Below the pieces are notes generated by a model that did no database searches, had not been told where the DNA came from, and saw only the letters and a list, made by a program, of their open reading frames with translations. Of a DNA stretch of 18,932 bases, positions 7,291-13,317 are shown one piece after another. Each line of letters begins with the position of its first letter. The stretch's first letter is position 1. This stretch comes from Dehalococcoidales bacterium (GTDB lineage: Bacteria > Chloroflexota > Dehalococcoidia > Dehalococcoidales > UBA5760), in assembly GCA_016931015.1 (NCBI GenBank), contig JAFGFP010000036.1:1-18932 (forward strand). Direction: 5' to 3'. The position numbers and the translations under genes were made by a program.

Positions 7291-8028
7291 ATGTTGTGTT
7301 CCGTATATCAGCTGGGGCGGGTGGCCTACCGCACCGCCCATCACTTGCAGGCAGACCTGCTGGCGCGAAGAATAAAGGGCGACATCGGCGACACTCTGCT
7401 CCTTCTGGAGCACCCGCCGACGATTACGGTGGGTAAGTCGGGGAGCGCTGATAATATCCTTGCCTCCCCGGCGGAGCTAAGAGGGAAGGGCATTAATTTG
7501 TTCTTCGTAGACCGGGGTGGGGATGCTACCTATCACGGCCCCGGTCAGCTGGTCGGCTACCCGATTCTAGACCTTAAAGATAAGGGTAGAGACCTGCACC
7601 GCTACGTCCACGACCTCGAAGAGGTACTTATCGGAACCCTGGCCGACTTCGGCATCCGGGCCGGGAGGGACCGTTCTCACCGTGGGGTCTGGGTAGAAGA
7701 CCGTGAGATTGCGGCCATCGGCCTGAGGGTGAGTAAGTGGGTCACCTGGCACGGCTTCGCCCTTAACATAAATGCTGACCTAGCGCCGTTCTCGCTGATA
7801 AACCCCTGCGGCTTTACCGACCGGGGGGCAACCTCAATGGCGGCGCTGCTGGGTCGGGAAATAGATACGGCTGCGGTAACGAAGCGGCTGCTGGCCCGTT
7901 TCGGGGAGGTCTTTCAGCTTCGGCTGGCAGCGGGCCCGGACGGTTTTATAGCATCCGTGCTTAATGATAAAGCTCGGGATACCCTGAGGGATAGTGATTA
8001 TGAGAGACAGGCTCCCGTCCTGGTTTAG
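7291..8028 (+). CDS. lipB: Octanoyltransferase LipB
   Basis: Moves octanoyl groups from octanoyl-ACP to lipoyl-domain lysines, the first step of lipoate assembly. The signature R-G-G-D-A-T-Y-H-G-P-G-Q (R75 to Q86, H82) and the catalytic Cys in N-P-C-G (C173) are present. The catalytic Lys, normally in R-K-I-A-A-I-G or K-K-I-C-S-L-G, is replaced by E139 (GAG at 7705-7707) in R-E-I-A-A-I-G; a Lys eight residues later (S-K-W) is the nearest alternative. At 245 residues it is slightly long, and its last nine codons overlap lipA. The ATG at 7291 begins the family-like V-x-x-L-G-R-V-x-Y; no good Shine-Dalgarno precedes it, so translation may depend on upstream genes. Family assignment is secure; catalytic competence is not. 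Confidence 0.92.
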   Translation: MLCSVYQLGRVAYRTAHHLQADLLARRIKGDIGDTLLLLEHPPTITVGKSGSADNILASPAELRGKGINLFFVDRGGDATYHGPGQLVGYPILDLKDKGRDLHRYVHDLEEVLIGTLADFGIRAGRDRSHRGVWVEDREIAAIGLRVSKWVTWHGFALNINADLAPFSLINPCGFTDRGATSMAALLGREIDTAAVTKRLLARFGEVFQLRLAAGPDGFIASVLNDKARDTLRDSDYERQAPVLV

Positions 8029-8860
8029 ACAGCCGCCGGCCGACGCCGAGACTGTGGGCATGGTCGAGGGGCTTTTGGAGAGCTTGAACCTGCACACCGT
8101 CTGCGAGAGCGCTCACTGCCCCAATATCGGGAACTGCTTTTCGCGGCGGACGGCGACCTTTCTCATTCTGGGTAATATCTGCACCCGGAACTGTCGCTTC
8201 TGCGCCGTGGACAAGGGACGGCCCCTGTCGCTTGACGATGCGGAGCCGGAGCACCTGCTCGAGGCGGTAGAGAAGTTGGACCTGCGTTACGTGGTGATAA
8301 CCTCGGTTACCCGGGACGACCTCGCCGACGGCGGGGCGGCTCACTTCGCCCGGACGGTGCGACTAATCCATCAGAAGAGACCGGGCACCCTGACCGAGGT
8401 TCTGATTCCCGATTTCCAGGGCTCTCTGGAGGCGTTGCGGGCCGTCGCTGAGGCCCGGCCCGAGGTGATAAACCATAATATCGAGACGGTGCCCCGTCTT
8501 TACCCTGAGGTCAGGGCGCTGGCGGACTACCGGCGCTCCGTAGCGCTGCTGGCCCGGGTGAAAGACCTGGCTCCGGAGATAGTCACCAAGTCCGGCCTGA
8601 TGCTGGGGCTGGGGGAGACCCGGGAGGAAGTGGTCGCCGTCATGAAGGAGCTCAGGGAAGCCCGCTGCGACCTGCTTACTTTGGGTCAGTACCTGCCGCC
8701 TTCGGAAAAGCACTACCCCCTGTCCCGCTTCGTTACTCCTGAGGAGTTTACTGAGCTTGCCGCTACCGGCCGGGAGCTCGGCTTTGCCGGGGTTGCCTCG
8801 GCGCCCCTGGTGAGAAGCTCCTTCAAGGCGGCCGAGCTCTACGCAAAAGCCAGAAACTAG
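8000..8860 (+). CDS. lipA: Lipoyl synthase LipA (radical SAM)
   Basis: Inserts two sulfurs into protein-bound octanoyl chains, using a radical-SAM cluster and a sacrificial auxiliary 4Fe-4S cluster. From ATG 8000 (286 residues): auxiliary-cluster cysteines C35, C40 and C46 (C-x4-C-x5-C), radical-SAM C61, C65 and C68 (C-T-R-N-C-R-F-C), and the C-terminal R-S-S-F, whose Ser ligates the auxiliary cluster. All seven ligands are present, so it should be functional. ATG 8000 has GAGGG 9 bases upstream; GTG 7994 has only 3. The gene overlaps lipB by 29 bases in another frame, implying translational coupling. Slight N-terminal shortening against the E. coli type is common in compact LipA proteins. 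Confidence 0.96.
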   Translation: MRDRLPSWFRQPPADAETVGMVEGLLESLNLHTVCESAHCPNIGNCFSRRTATFLILGNICTRNCRFCAVDKGRPLSLDDAEPEHLLEAVEKLDLRYVVITSVTRDDLADGGAAHFARTVRLIHQKRPGTLTEVLIPDFQGSLEALRAVAEARPEVINHNIETVPRLYPEVRALADYRRSVALLARVKDLAPEIVTKSGLMLGLGETREEVVAVMKELREARCDLLTLGQYLPPSEKHYPLSRFVTPEEFTELAATGRELGFAGVASAPLVRSSFKAAELYAKARN

Positions 8861-8883
8861 CCGCTTACGGGGAAGGATTTACC

Positions 8884-9804
8884 GTGCGCATTGTCCTAAC
8901 GGCTCAGGCTTCGCTCGGCGCTAAGCTTCTGGAGGCTATCCTCAAGCAGGGGGAGGTGGTAGCCGCCGTGTTTATCCCTGGCGCCGACCCCGCAAAGCCA
9001 TCCCCCCTCAAGACTTTGGCCCGGGAAAACTCGATTCCGGTACACGAGTCGGCGCACATGAAGGCGGACGGCGTTTACCAGACCATGAACTCTTATAAGC
9101 CGGAGCTGGGTGTGCTCGCCTTCGTGCAGGATATAGTCTCTGTGGAGACTCTCGACTGTCCCTCAAGGGGGACGATTATGTTCCACCCCTCGCTTTTGCC
9201 CCGGCACCGGGGCGGCAGCGCCATGAACTGGGCCATAATCCAGGGTGAGACCGAGACCGGCTTAAGCATCATCTGGCCCGATGCCGGTATCGACAGCGGG
9301 CCGGTACTGCTCCAGAAAGAGGCAGCTATCCTGCCCGATGATACCGTGGGCTCGCTCTTCTTCGATAAGCTCTACCCGATGGGGATTGATGCTCTGGTAG
9401 AAGCGATAAGGCTCGTTAGGGAAGGCCGGGCGCCCCGCATCCCCCAGGACGAGAGCCAGGCCAGCTACGAGCCGCTGTGCCGCGAGCAGCACGCCGTTAT
9501 CGACTGGGCCAAGCCGGCAAATGAGGTCTATAATCTGATTCGAGGGACTAATCCCCGGCCGGGCGCCACCACCGGCTATCAGGGCGAGAAGCTGAAAATC
9601 CTCGAATCCGGTCTGGTAAGCTCGTCTCCGGCGGCGGCCCCCGGTGAGATTACCCTGGTAAACGACCAGGGGTTTACCGTCGCCTGCCCGGGCGGCGGCA
9701 TCGCGGTGCGCCAGGTCAGGCTCTCCGGCTTCGCCAAGGTTAGCGCCGCCGAATTTGCCCAAGACGTTGGGCTTAAGCCGGGCGACCGGCTGGAACGCCC
9801 CTGA
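8884..9804 (+). CDS. Formyltransferase-fold enzyme, 10-formyl-THF hydrolase-like (Fmt family)
   Basis: A folate-dependent formyl transferase N-terminal domain (about 1-180) plus an Fmt-type C-terminal domain (about 200-300). The core reads H-P-S-L-L-P-R-H-R-G-G-S-A-M-N-W, with H101 and, 36 residues later, D137 (D-A-G-I-D-S-G). This order, the Q-K-E-x-x-x-L-P-D-D-T-V segment and the R-x-P-Q-x-E segment resemble, from memory, the N-terminal hydrolase domain of 10-formyl-THF dehydrogenase (ALDH1L1) more than Fmt. The usual Asn two residues before the His (N-x-H-x-S-L-L-P) is Met here. No aldehyde dehydrogenase domain follows. GTG 8884 has GGAAGGA 6 bases upstream, and lipA ends 23 bases before, so it may be cotranscribed. 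Methionyl-tRNA formyltransferase is the alternative and would be the default database name. Confidence 0.8.
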   Translation: MRIVLTAQASLGAKLLEAILKQGEVVAAVFIPGADPAKPSPLKTLARENSIPVHESAHMKADGVYQTMNSYKPELGVLAFVQDIVSVETLDCPSRGTIMFHPSLLPRHRGGSAMNWAIIQGETETGLSIIWPDAGIDSGPVLLQKEAAILPDDTVGSLFFDKLYPMGIDALVEAIRLVREGRAPRIPQDESQASYEPLCREQHAVIDWAKPANEVYNLIRGTNPRPGATTGYQGEKLKILESGLVSSSPAAAPGEITLVNDQGFTVACPGGGIAVRQVRLSGFAKVSAAEFAQDVGLKPGDRLERP

Positions 9805-9854
9805 TTCAGCCCACCTTAATTACCTACCGGGCGGCTATTAAATACAAAGTAGCA

Positions 9855-9883
9855 TTGACGCACCCGCGCCTATCGTTTATTAT
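9855..9883 (+). promoter_or_regulatory. Strong candidate sigma-70 promoter for the surface-protein gene
   Basis: TTGACG at 9855-9860, a 17-base spacer and TATTAT at 9878-9883: 5 of 6 bases match in each box. It lies in the 135-base gap after the formyltransferase gene and would start RNA near 9890, about 50 bases before the next start. I see no convincing hairpin terminator between 9805 and 9855. Confidence 0.6.
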
Positions 9884-9939
9884 CACAGAAGCCCGTGTGG
9901 TAACATGGGGAAGTAAGTAAGGGGCTTTTCAGGCTGACG

Positions 9940-11625
9940 ATGGCTAAGCTGTGGAAGTTTTCCGGGACTCGGTGGCTGTTGGTCTCCGGCGGCCTGATGT
10001 TACTGCTCGGTGCTTTACCGGCGATACCGGCCCGGGCGGCCGCTGAGGTGGTGCTTACCCTCAGCTCCGACGAGTTTGAAATCGGGGATGACGTCTCAAT
10101 CAAGGGTACGGGCTTTGAGGCCGGAAGCTATGTCTATCTCTACCTCTCCAGCGATGCCGCCGCTACCGGCAGTGAGATTGACGGTAAGGTTACCCACTAC
10201 CAGCTACTGGAAAGGAACGTCAGGAGCGGTGAGGAATCGTCGGCATCCCCCGGCGAGTTCCGCACCTCTTTCACCGTCCCCGAGGAGCTTACCAGCGGCG
10301 ATTCTCAGTGGACGGTGCACGGCGGCGACTATCATGTCTACGCTACCTACCGCGGCAGTCAGGAAATAGTGGCCGTAGCCACCTTTAATATCCCCCACGG
10401 TGAGATTGAGATAGACCCGGAGGCGGCGGTGGTCGGTTCCCAGGCCACCATCACCGGCCAGGGGCTTCGCCCCGAGCAGCGGATTACCATCAGATTTGAC
10501 GGACAGGAGACGGCCATCACCGGCGGCGACGAGATAACCGATGCCGACGGCGAGTTCACCTGTACCATCGCCATCCCGGAGAACCCTTCCGGGAGCTACC
10601 CCGTGACCGCCATCGATGAGGCGGGTAACCGCCCCGAGACCGAGTTTACCGTGGAGCCGCAGATAACCTTAAGTCCTTCGTCTCAGGATGTCGATGGCCT
10701 TGTCGAGGTTAAGGGCACCGGCTTTGCGGCGCGGGAGGATATTACCCTGGTCCTTGATGGTGACCCCCTGCCCACCATTCCCGTCACCATGCACACCAAC
10801 CGTCTCGGCAGCCTGGGGGGTAGCTTCGTCGTGCCGCCCCACCCCGCCTACGCCGACGGTTGTCTCGCCCGGGTCAGGGTCTACGACGAGAGCGACCACT
10901 TCGCGGAGGCCGAGTTCTACGTCCTGCCCATCCCGTCTAGAGTCAGACTGACTCCGGACACCAGCCTCGACTCACCGGGGCACGCCGGTATGGAGCTTAC
11001 CGTAGCCGGTATCTGGTTTACGGCTAACGCTACGATTACCGTAACCTATGACGGCGATGAGGCGCTTACGGTGGCCACCGCCGAGGCCACTGACAGTCGG
11101 ACTTTCTCGGCGACCTTTACGGTGCCCCCCAGTGCTCCGGGGAGCCATGCCGTGGTCGCCGGAGACGGCGCTAACAGCGTTAGCGTCGTCTTTACCATGG
11201 AGTCGGAAAAGCCGGCCACGCCGGTGCTGCAGGAGCCTGCCTTCAGCCAGGCCGCCGAACCCGAGACTCACTTCGACTGGGATGAGGTCACTGACCCCAG
11301 CGGCGTAAGCTATTCCCTTCAGGTGGCCGCCGACGATAACTTCTCCGCTATCGTCTTAAATAAGGAAGGGCTCAGCGACTCGGAGTACACCCTTAGCGGC
11401 GAAGAAAGCCTGACGCTGAGTAAGGGGGGAAGCTCGTACTACTGGAGAGTGAAGGCGGTGGACGGCACCCTTACCGAGAGCGACTGGACGACGCCCCGGC
11501 CATTCTCCGTCGGCGCTTCTCAAGAAACGACCCTACCCGGCTGGCTGAAGTATCTCGGGATAGGCGTCGGGGCCGCCGTGGCTGCCTTCTTTATCATACG
11601 GGCACGCCGTCAGGCTGCCGAGTAG
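9940..11625 (+). CDS. Secreted multi-Ig-like surface protein with C-terminal membrane anchor
   Basis: Exported structural or adhesive protein of unknown partner. A signal peptide spans residues 1-34 (basic start, hydrophobic core about 13-27, A-R-A-A cleavage region). Four IPT/Ig-like units follow, starting near 36, 154, 240 and 332. Each opens with a strand such as I-x-L-x-P and carries a K-G-T-G-F or similar turn (I-K-G-T-G-F, I-T-G-Q-G-L, V-K-G-T-G-F, V-A-G-I-W-F) followed by a strand ending in D-G. A fibronectin-III-like unit (about 424-528) contains Y-Y-W-R-V-K-A. A membrane helix at about 538-553 precedes R-A-R-R-Q, so the body faces outward. The ATG at 9940 has only a weak AGG site. 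It is followed convergently by the next gene, and is a possible partner of the pilus cluster by location only. Confidence 0.8.
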   Translation: MAKLWKFSGTRWLLVSGGLMLLLGALPAIPARAAAEVVLTLSSDEFEIGDDVSIKGTGFEAGSYVYLYLSSDAAATGSEIDGKVTHYQLLERNVRSGEESSASPGEFRTSFTVPEELTSGDSQWTVHGGDYHVYATYRGSQEIVAVATFNIPHGEIEIDPEAAVVGSQATITGQGLRPEQRITIRFDGQETAITGGDEITDADGEFTCTIAIPENPSGSYPVTAIDEAGNRPETEFTVEPQITLSPSSQDVDGLVEVKGTGFAAREDITLVLDGDPLPTIPVTMHTNRLGSLGGSFVVPPHPAYADGCLARVRVYDESDHFAEAEFYVLPIPSRVRLTPDTSLDSPGHAGMELTVAGIWFTANATITVTYDGDEALTVATAEATDSRTFSATFTVPPSAPGSHAVVAGDGANSVSVVFTMESEKPATPVLQEPAFSQAAEPETHFDWDEVTDPSGVSYSLQVAADDNFSAIVLNKEGLSDSEYTLSGEESLTLSKGGSSYYWRVKAVDGTLTESDWTTPRPFSVGASQETTLPGWLKYLGIGVGAAVAAFFIIRARRQAAE

Positions 11626-11652
11626 CTCAAGACGGTAGTCAGGATTCAGGGG

Positions 11653-12054
11653 CTATTCCGATTTCAGGGTGACCTGAAATGTCTTCCCCTTCTTAGTTAC
11701 CTGGGCGATGGGTGACATATTCGTCAGGATGTCCACGATGGGTAAAGAGTTCTCCGCCGAGATAACCATCTCGGTGCCGTTGGTTGCGGAGCCGCTGACC
11801 ACTACCAGTTGCAGGTCCGGGGACTCGTGCAGGGCCTCTTCCAGACTCTTAATCTGACCGGAATCTACCGGCGGCACGATGTTTAAGGTCACCAGCACCT
11901 TGGGCACTTCGGCGTTTTTGGTCTTTTTACCTTCGGCCTGGGCCTTCTTTTCGGCCTTTTCCTTGGCCTCCTCGGCCTTCTTGGCCTGTGCCTCGGTTTC
12001 TTTGGCTTTCTTCGCTTCCGCCGCCTTCTCCTTATCCCCTTCTTTGCTTCCCAT
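11653..12054 (-). CDS. Hypothetical small protein: Lys/Ala/Glu-rich helix plus alpha/beta domain
   Basis: I do not recognise a named family. Residues 1-50 are almost all K, A and E (repeated A-K-K-A-E-E units), predicting a long charged helix or coiled coil. Residues 52-131 show a strand-helix-strand-strand-helix-strand order (V-L-V-T-L-N; Q-I-K-S-L-E-E-A-L; L-Q-L-V-V-V; E-M-V-I-S-A; I-V-D-I-L; F-Q-V-T-L-K), suggesting a ferredoxin-like fold. No signal peptide or membrane segment is visible. AAGGAG lies 9 bases before the ATG and a near-consensus promoter lies upstream, so it is real and expressed alone. It is the only gene on the - strand, convergent with the surface-protein gene (27 bases apart) and divergent from the HTH/pilus cluster. 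The reading frame on the opposite strand is Ser/Leu-rich and less convincing. Confidence 0.75.
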   Translation of the reverse strand: MGSKEGDKEKAAEAKKAKETEAQAKKAEEAKEKAEKKAQAEGKKTKNAEVPKVLVTLNIVPPVDSGQIKSLEEALHESPDLQLVVVSGSATNGTEMVISAENSLPIVDILTNMSPIAQVTKKGKTFQVTLKSE

Positions 12055-12126
12055 TTTGGCTTACTCCTTGGCTTGTTTGTCTTCCCGGCCCTCCCGGCGC
12101 GGCGCGACCAGTCTCGAACGCTGTTA

Positions 12127-12156
12127 AGTATAAACACAGCCGGGAAAACCTGTCAA
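12127..12156 (-). promoter_or_regulatory. Near-consensus promoter for the - strand hypothetical gene
   Basis: Read on the - strand: TTGACA (12156-12151, perfect -35), an 18-base spacer, then TATACT (12132-12127, 5 of 6). RNA would start near 12120, about 65 bases before the ATG at 12054. Confidence 0.65.
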
Positions 12157-12207
12157 TGCTCATTCCTGTCCGGGCCTGCCTGTTACTATCGAGGGACTCT
12201 CTGAGCG

Positions 12208-12226
12208 CCCAAATGACCCATTTGGG
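12208..12226. promoter_or_regulatory. Palindromic operator-like site before the HTH gene
   Basis: CCCAAAT and ATTTGGG (7-base perfect arms) flank GACCC; a second palindrome, ACCCA-TT-TGGGT, overlaps its right half. It lies 74 bases before the HTH gene, close to weak promoter-like elements (TTGTAT 12230-12235 with CAGAAT 12253-12258). It is a plausible binding site for the downstream HTH protein or the LuxR-type regulator; no T-run follows, so it is not a terminator. The rest of the 246-base divergent gap (12055-12300) holds only the - strand promoter and the GAGGAGG ribosome site. Confidence 0.5.
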
Positions 12227-12300
12227 TGATTGTATTGGGAATTAAGATAAGGCAGAATTGGGAGAGGTGAGTTAAAGGTAGTTTAAGAGAGGAGGCGGCG

Positions 12301-12543
12301 ATGGCAGACCACGAAGAAATTGCCCCGATGTTGACCACGAGTGAGGTTGCCCGCTTGCTCAATGTACATATCAACACAGTGAGACGGTGGAGTAATCAGG
12401 GAGTATTAAAGACCTACCGTATCGGTTCCAGGGGAGACCGGCGTTTCTTGCGCGAGGATATCACCGAGTTCCTTTCTCAGAGGTCTAAGATAGCTAAATT
12501 AGACGCTGAGCTGGAAGCTCTCTCCTCATTAGAGCGGCTTTAG
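12301..12543 (+). CDS. Small MerR/excisionase-type (BldC-like) HTH DNA-binding protein
   Basis: Putative transcription regulator of 80 residues. Residues 10-58 form one winged-HTH module: L-T-T-S-E-V-A-R-L-L-N-V (helices 1-2), T-V-R-R-W-S-N-Q-G (recognition helix), then a wing ending in R-R-F-L and a D-I-T-E-F-L helix. This is the HTH_17/BldC pattern. A short leucine/acidic tail (60-80) may help dimerise; there is no effector domain. AGGAGG at 12290-12295 sits 5 bases before the ATG. It heads the pilus-type cluster and is followed after 69 bases by the response-regulator-like gene, so it probably regulates that cluster and perhaps itself through the palindrome upstream. A phage excisionase is unlikely, as no integrase or att site is nearby. 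Confidence 0.85.
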   Translation: MADHEEIAPMLTTSEVARLLNVHINTVRRWSNQGVLKTYRIGSRGDRRFLREDITEFLSQRSKIAKLDAELEALSSLERL

Positions 12544-12612
12544 CGGGTGACCGGGACTCTTGCCTGTAACTATGACTTGCAAGGCTAGCAGTATCTGAAA
12601 GAGAGGCAGTCA

Positions 12613-13296
12613 GTGAACAAGATAGTAGTTGTGGTTATTGATGAAGAATCGTTTTTCCGGGCCGGGGTGCGCCAGGTACTGGCCCAGCAGCCCGACTTCG
12701 AGGTGCTGGACTGTGATCCGGCCGACGGCACCATGGAGATGATTGACGCTCACTTACCCAATATTGCCCTTTTGGGTTCGTCGCTGGGTGCTCACCAGGG
12801 GTTGGAGTTGGGTCGGAAAATCGCCCGCTACTACCCGAATACCCGGGTGATAATGCTGAGCCCGAACCCTGATGACGAAGAGCTCTTCGAGGTTATTAAG
12901 ACGGCGGCGGTGGCCTGCCTGAGCCGGAATACGGCCGCCGAAGACCTGATCAATACCATAAGGCGGGCGTCTAAGGGTGAGTACCCCATCAACGAAAGTC
13001 TCATCAACCGACCCAGAGTGGCCCAGCGTGTCTTGGAGCAATTTCGGGATGTATCGTCGCTGAACCAGGGCATGGAGACGGTGATTGCCCCGCTCACCAG
13101 GCGGGAGGCACAGATTCTGAACTACGTTTCCAAGGGTAACACCAATAAGCAAATCGCCGATATTTTGGGTATCAGCGAGCAGACAATTAAAAGCCATGTC
13201 AGCGCTATCCTGCGTAAGCTGAACGCCAATGACCGGGCTCACGCCGTGGCCTTGGCCATGCGTAACGGCTGGATATCGATAGCTGAGAAGAATTGA
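12613..13296 (+). CDS. NarL/LuxR-type regulator with degenerate (pseudo-)receiver
   Basis: Transcription regulator of 227 residues. The receiver domain (about 1-120) keeps the acidic pair D10/E11 and the Ser/Thr position (S83). The phospho-acceptor Asp, expected in L-L-D, is G55 (I-A-L-L-G-S-S-L), and the conserved Lys is R105 (C-L-S-R-N). It therefore should not be phosphorylated in the usual way. The LuxR-type HTH (about 160-222) is intact, with L-T-R-R-E, I-A-D-I-L-G-I-S and T-I-K-S-H-V motifs. GTG 12613 has GAGAGG 6 bases upstream and gives the standard receiver start. The pilB-like gene begins 21 bases after its stop, so the two are very likely cotranscribed. It may sense a ligand or partner protein, or act constitutively; no histidine kinase is in the window. 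Confidence 0.9.
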   Translation: MNKIVVVVIDEESFFRAGVRQVLAQQPDFEVLDCDPADGTMEMIDAHLPNIALLGSSLGAHQGLELGRKIARYYPNTRVIMLSPNPDDEELFEVIKTAAVACLSRNTAAEDLINTIRRASKGEYPINESLINRPRVAQRVLEQFRDVSSLNQGMETVIAPLTRREAQILNYVSKGNTNKQIADILGISEQTIKSHVSAILRKLNANDRAHAVALAMRNGWISIAEKN

Positions 13297-13317
13297 TGAG
13301 TTGTAAGGGGAGTTACC

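Noticed and set aside
7994..7999. GTG at 7994 as the lipA start
   Set aside because: The GAGGG site would be only 3 bases away; ATG 8000 has 9-base spacing and fits the family.
12544..12612. Possible promoter between the HTH and response-regulator genes
   Set aside because: TTGCCT and TTGCAA occur, but no acceptable -10 lies at proper spacing; cotranscription is simpler.
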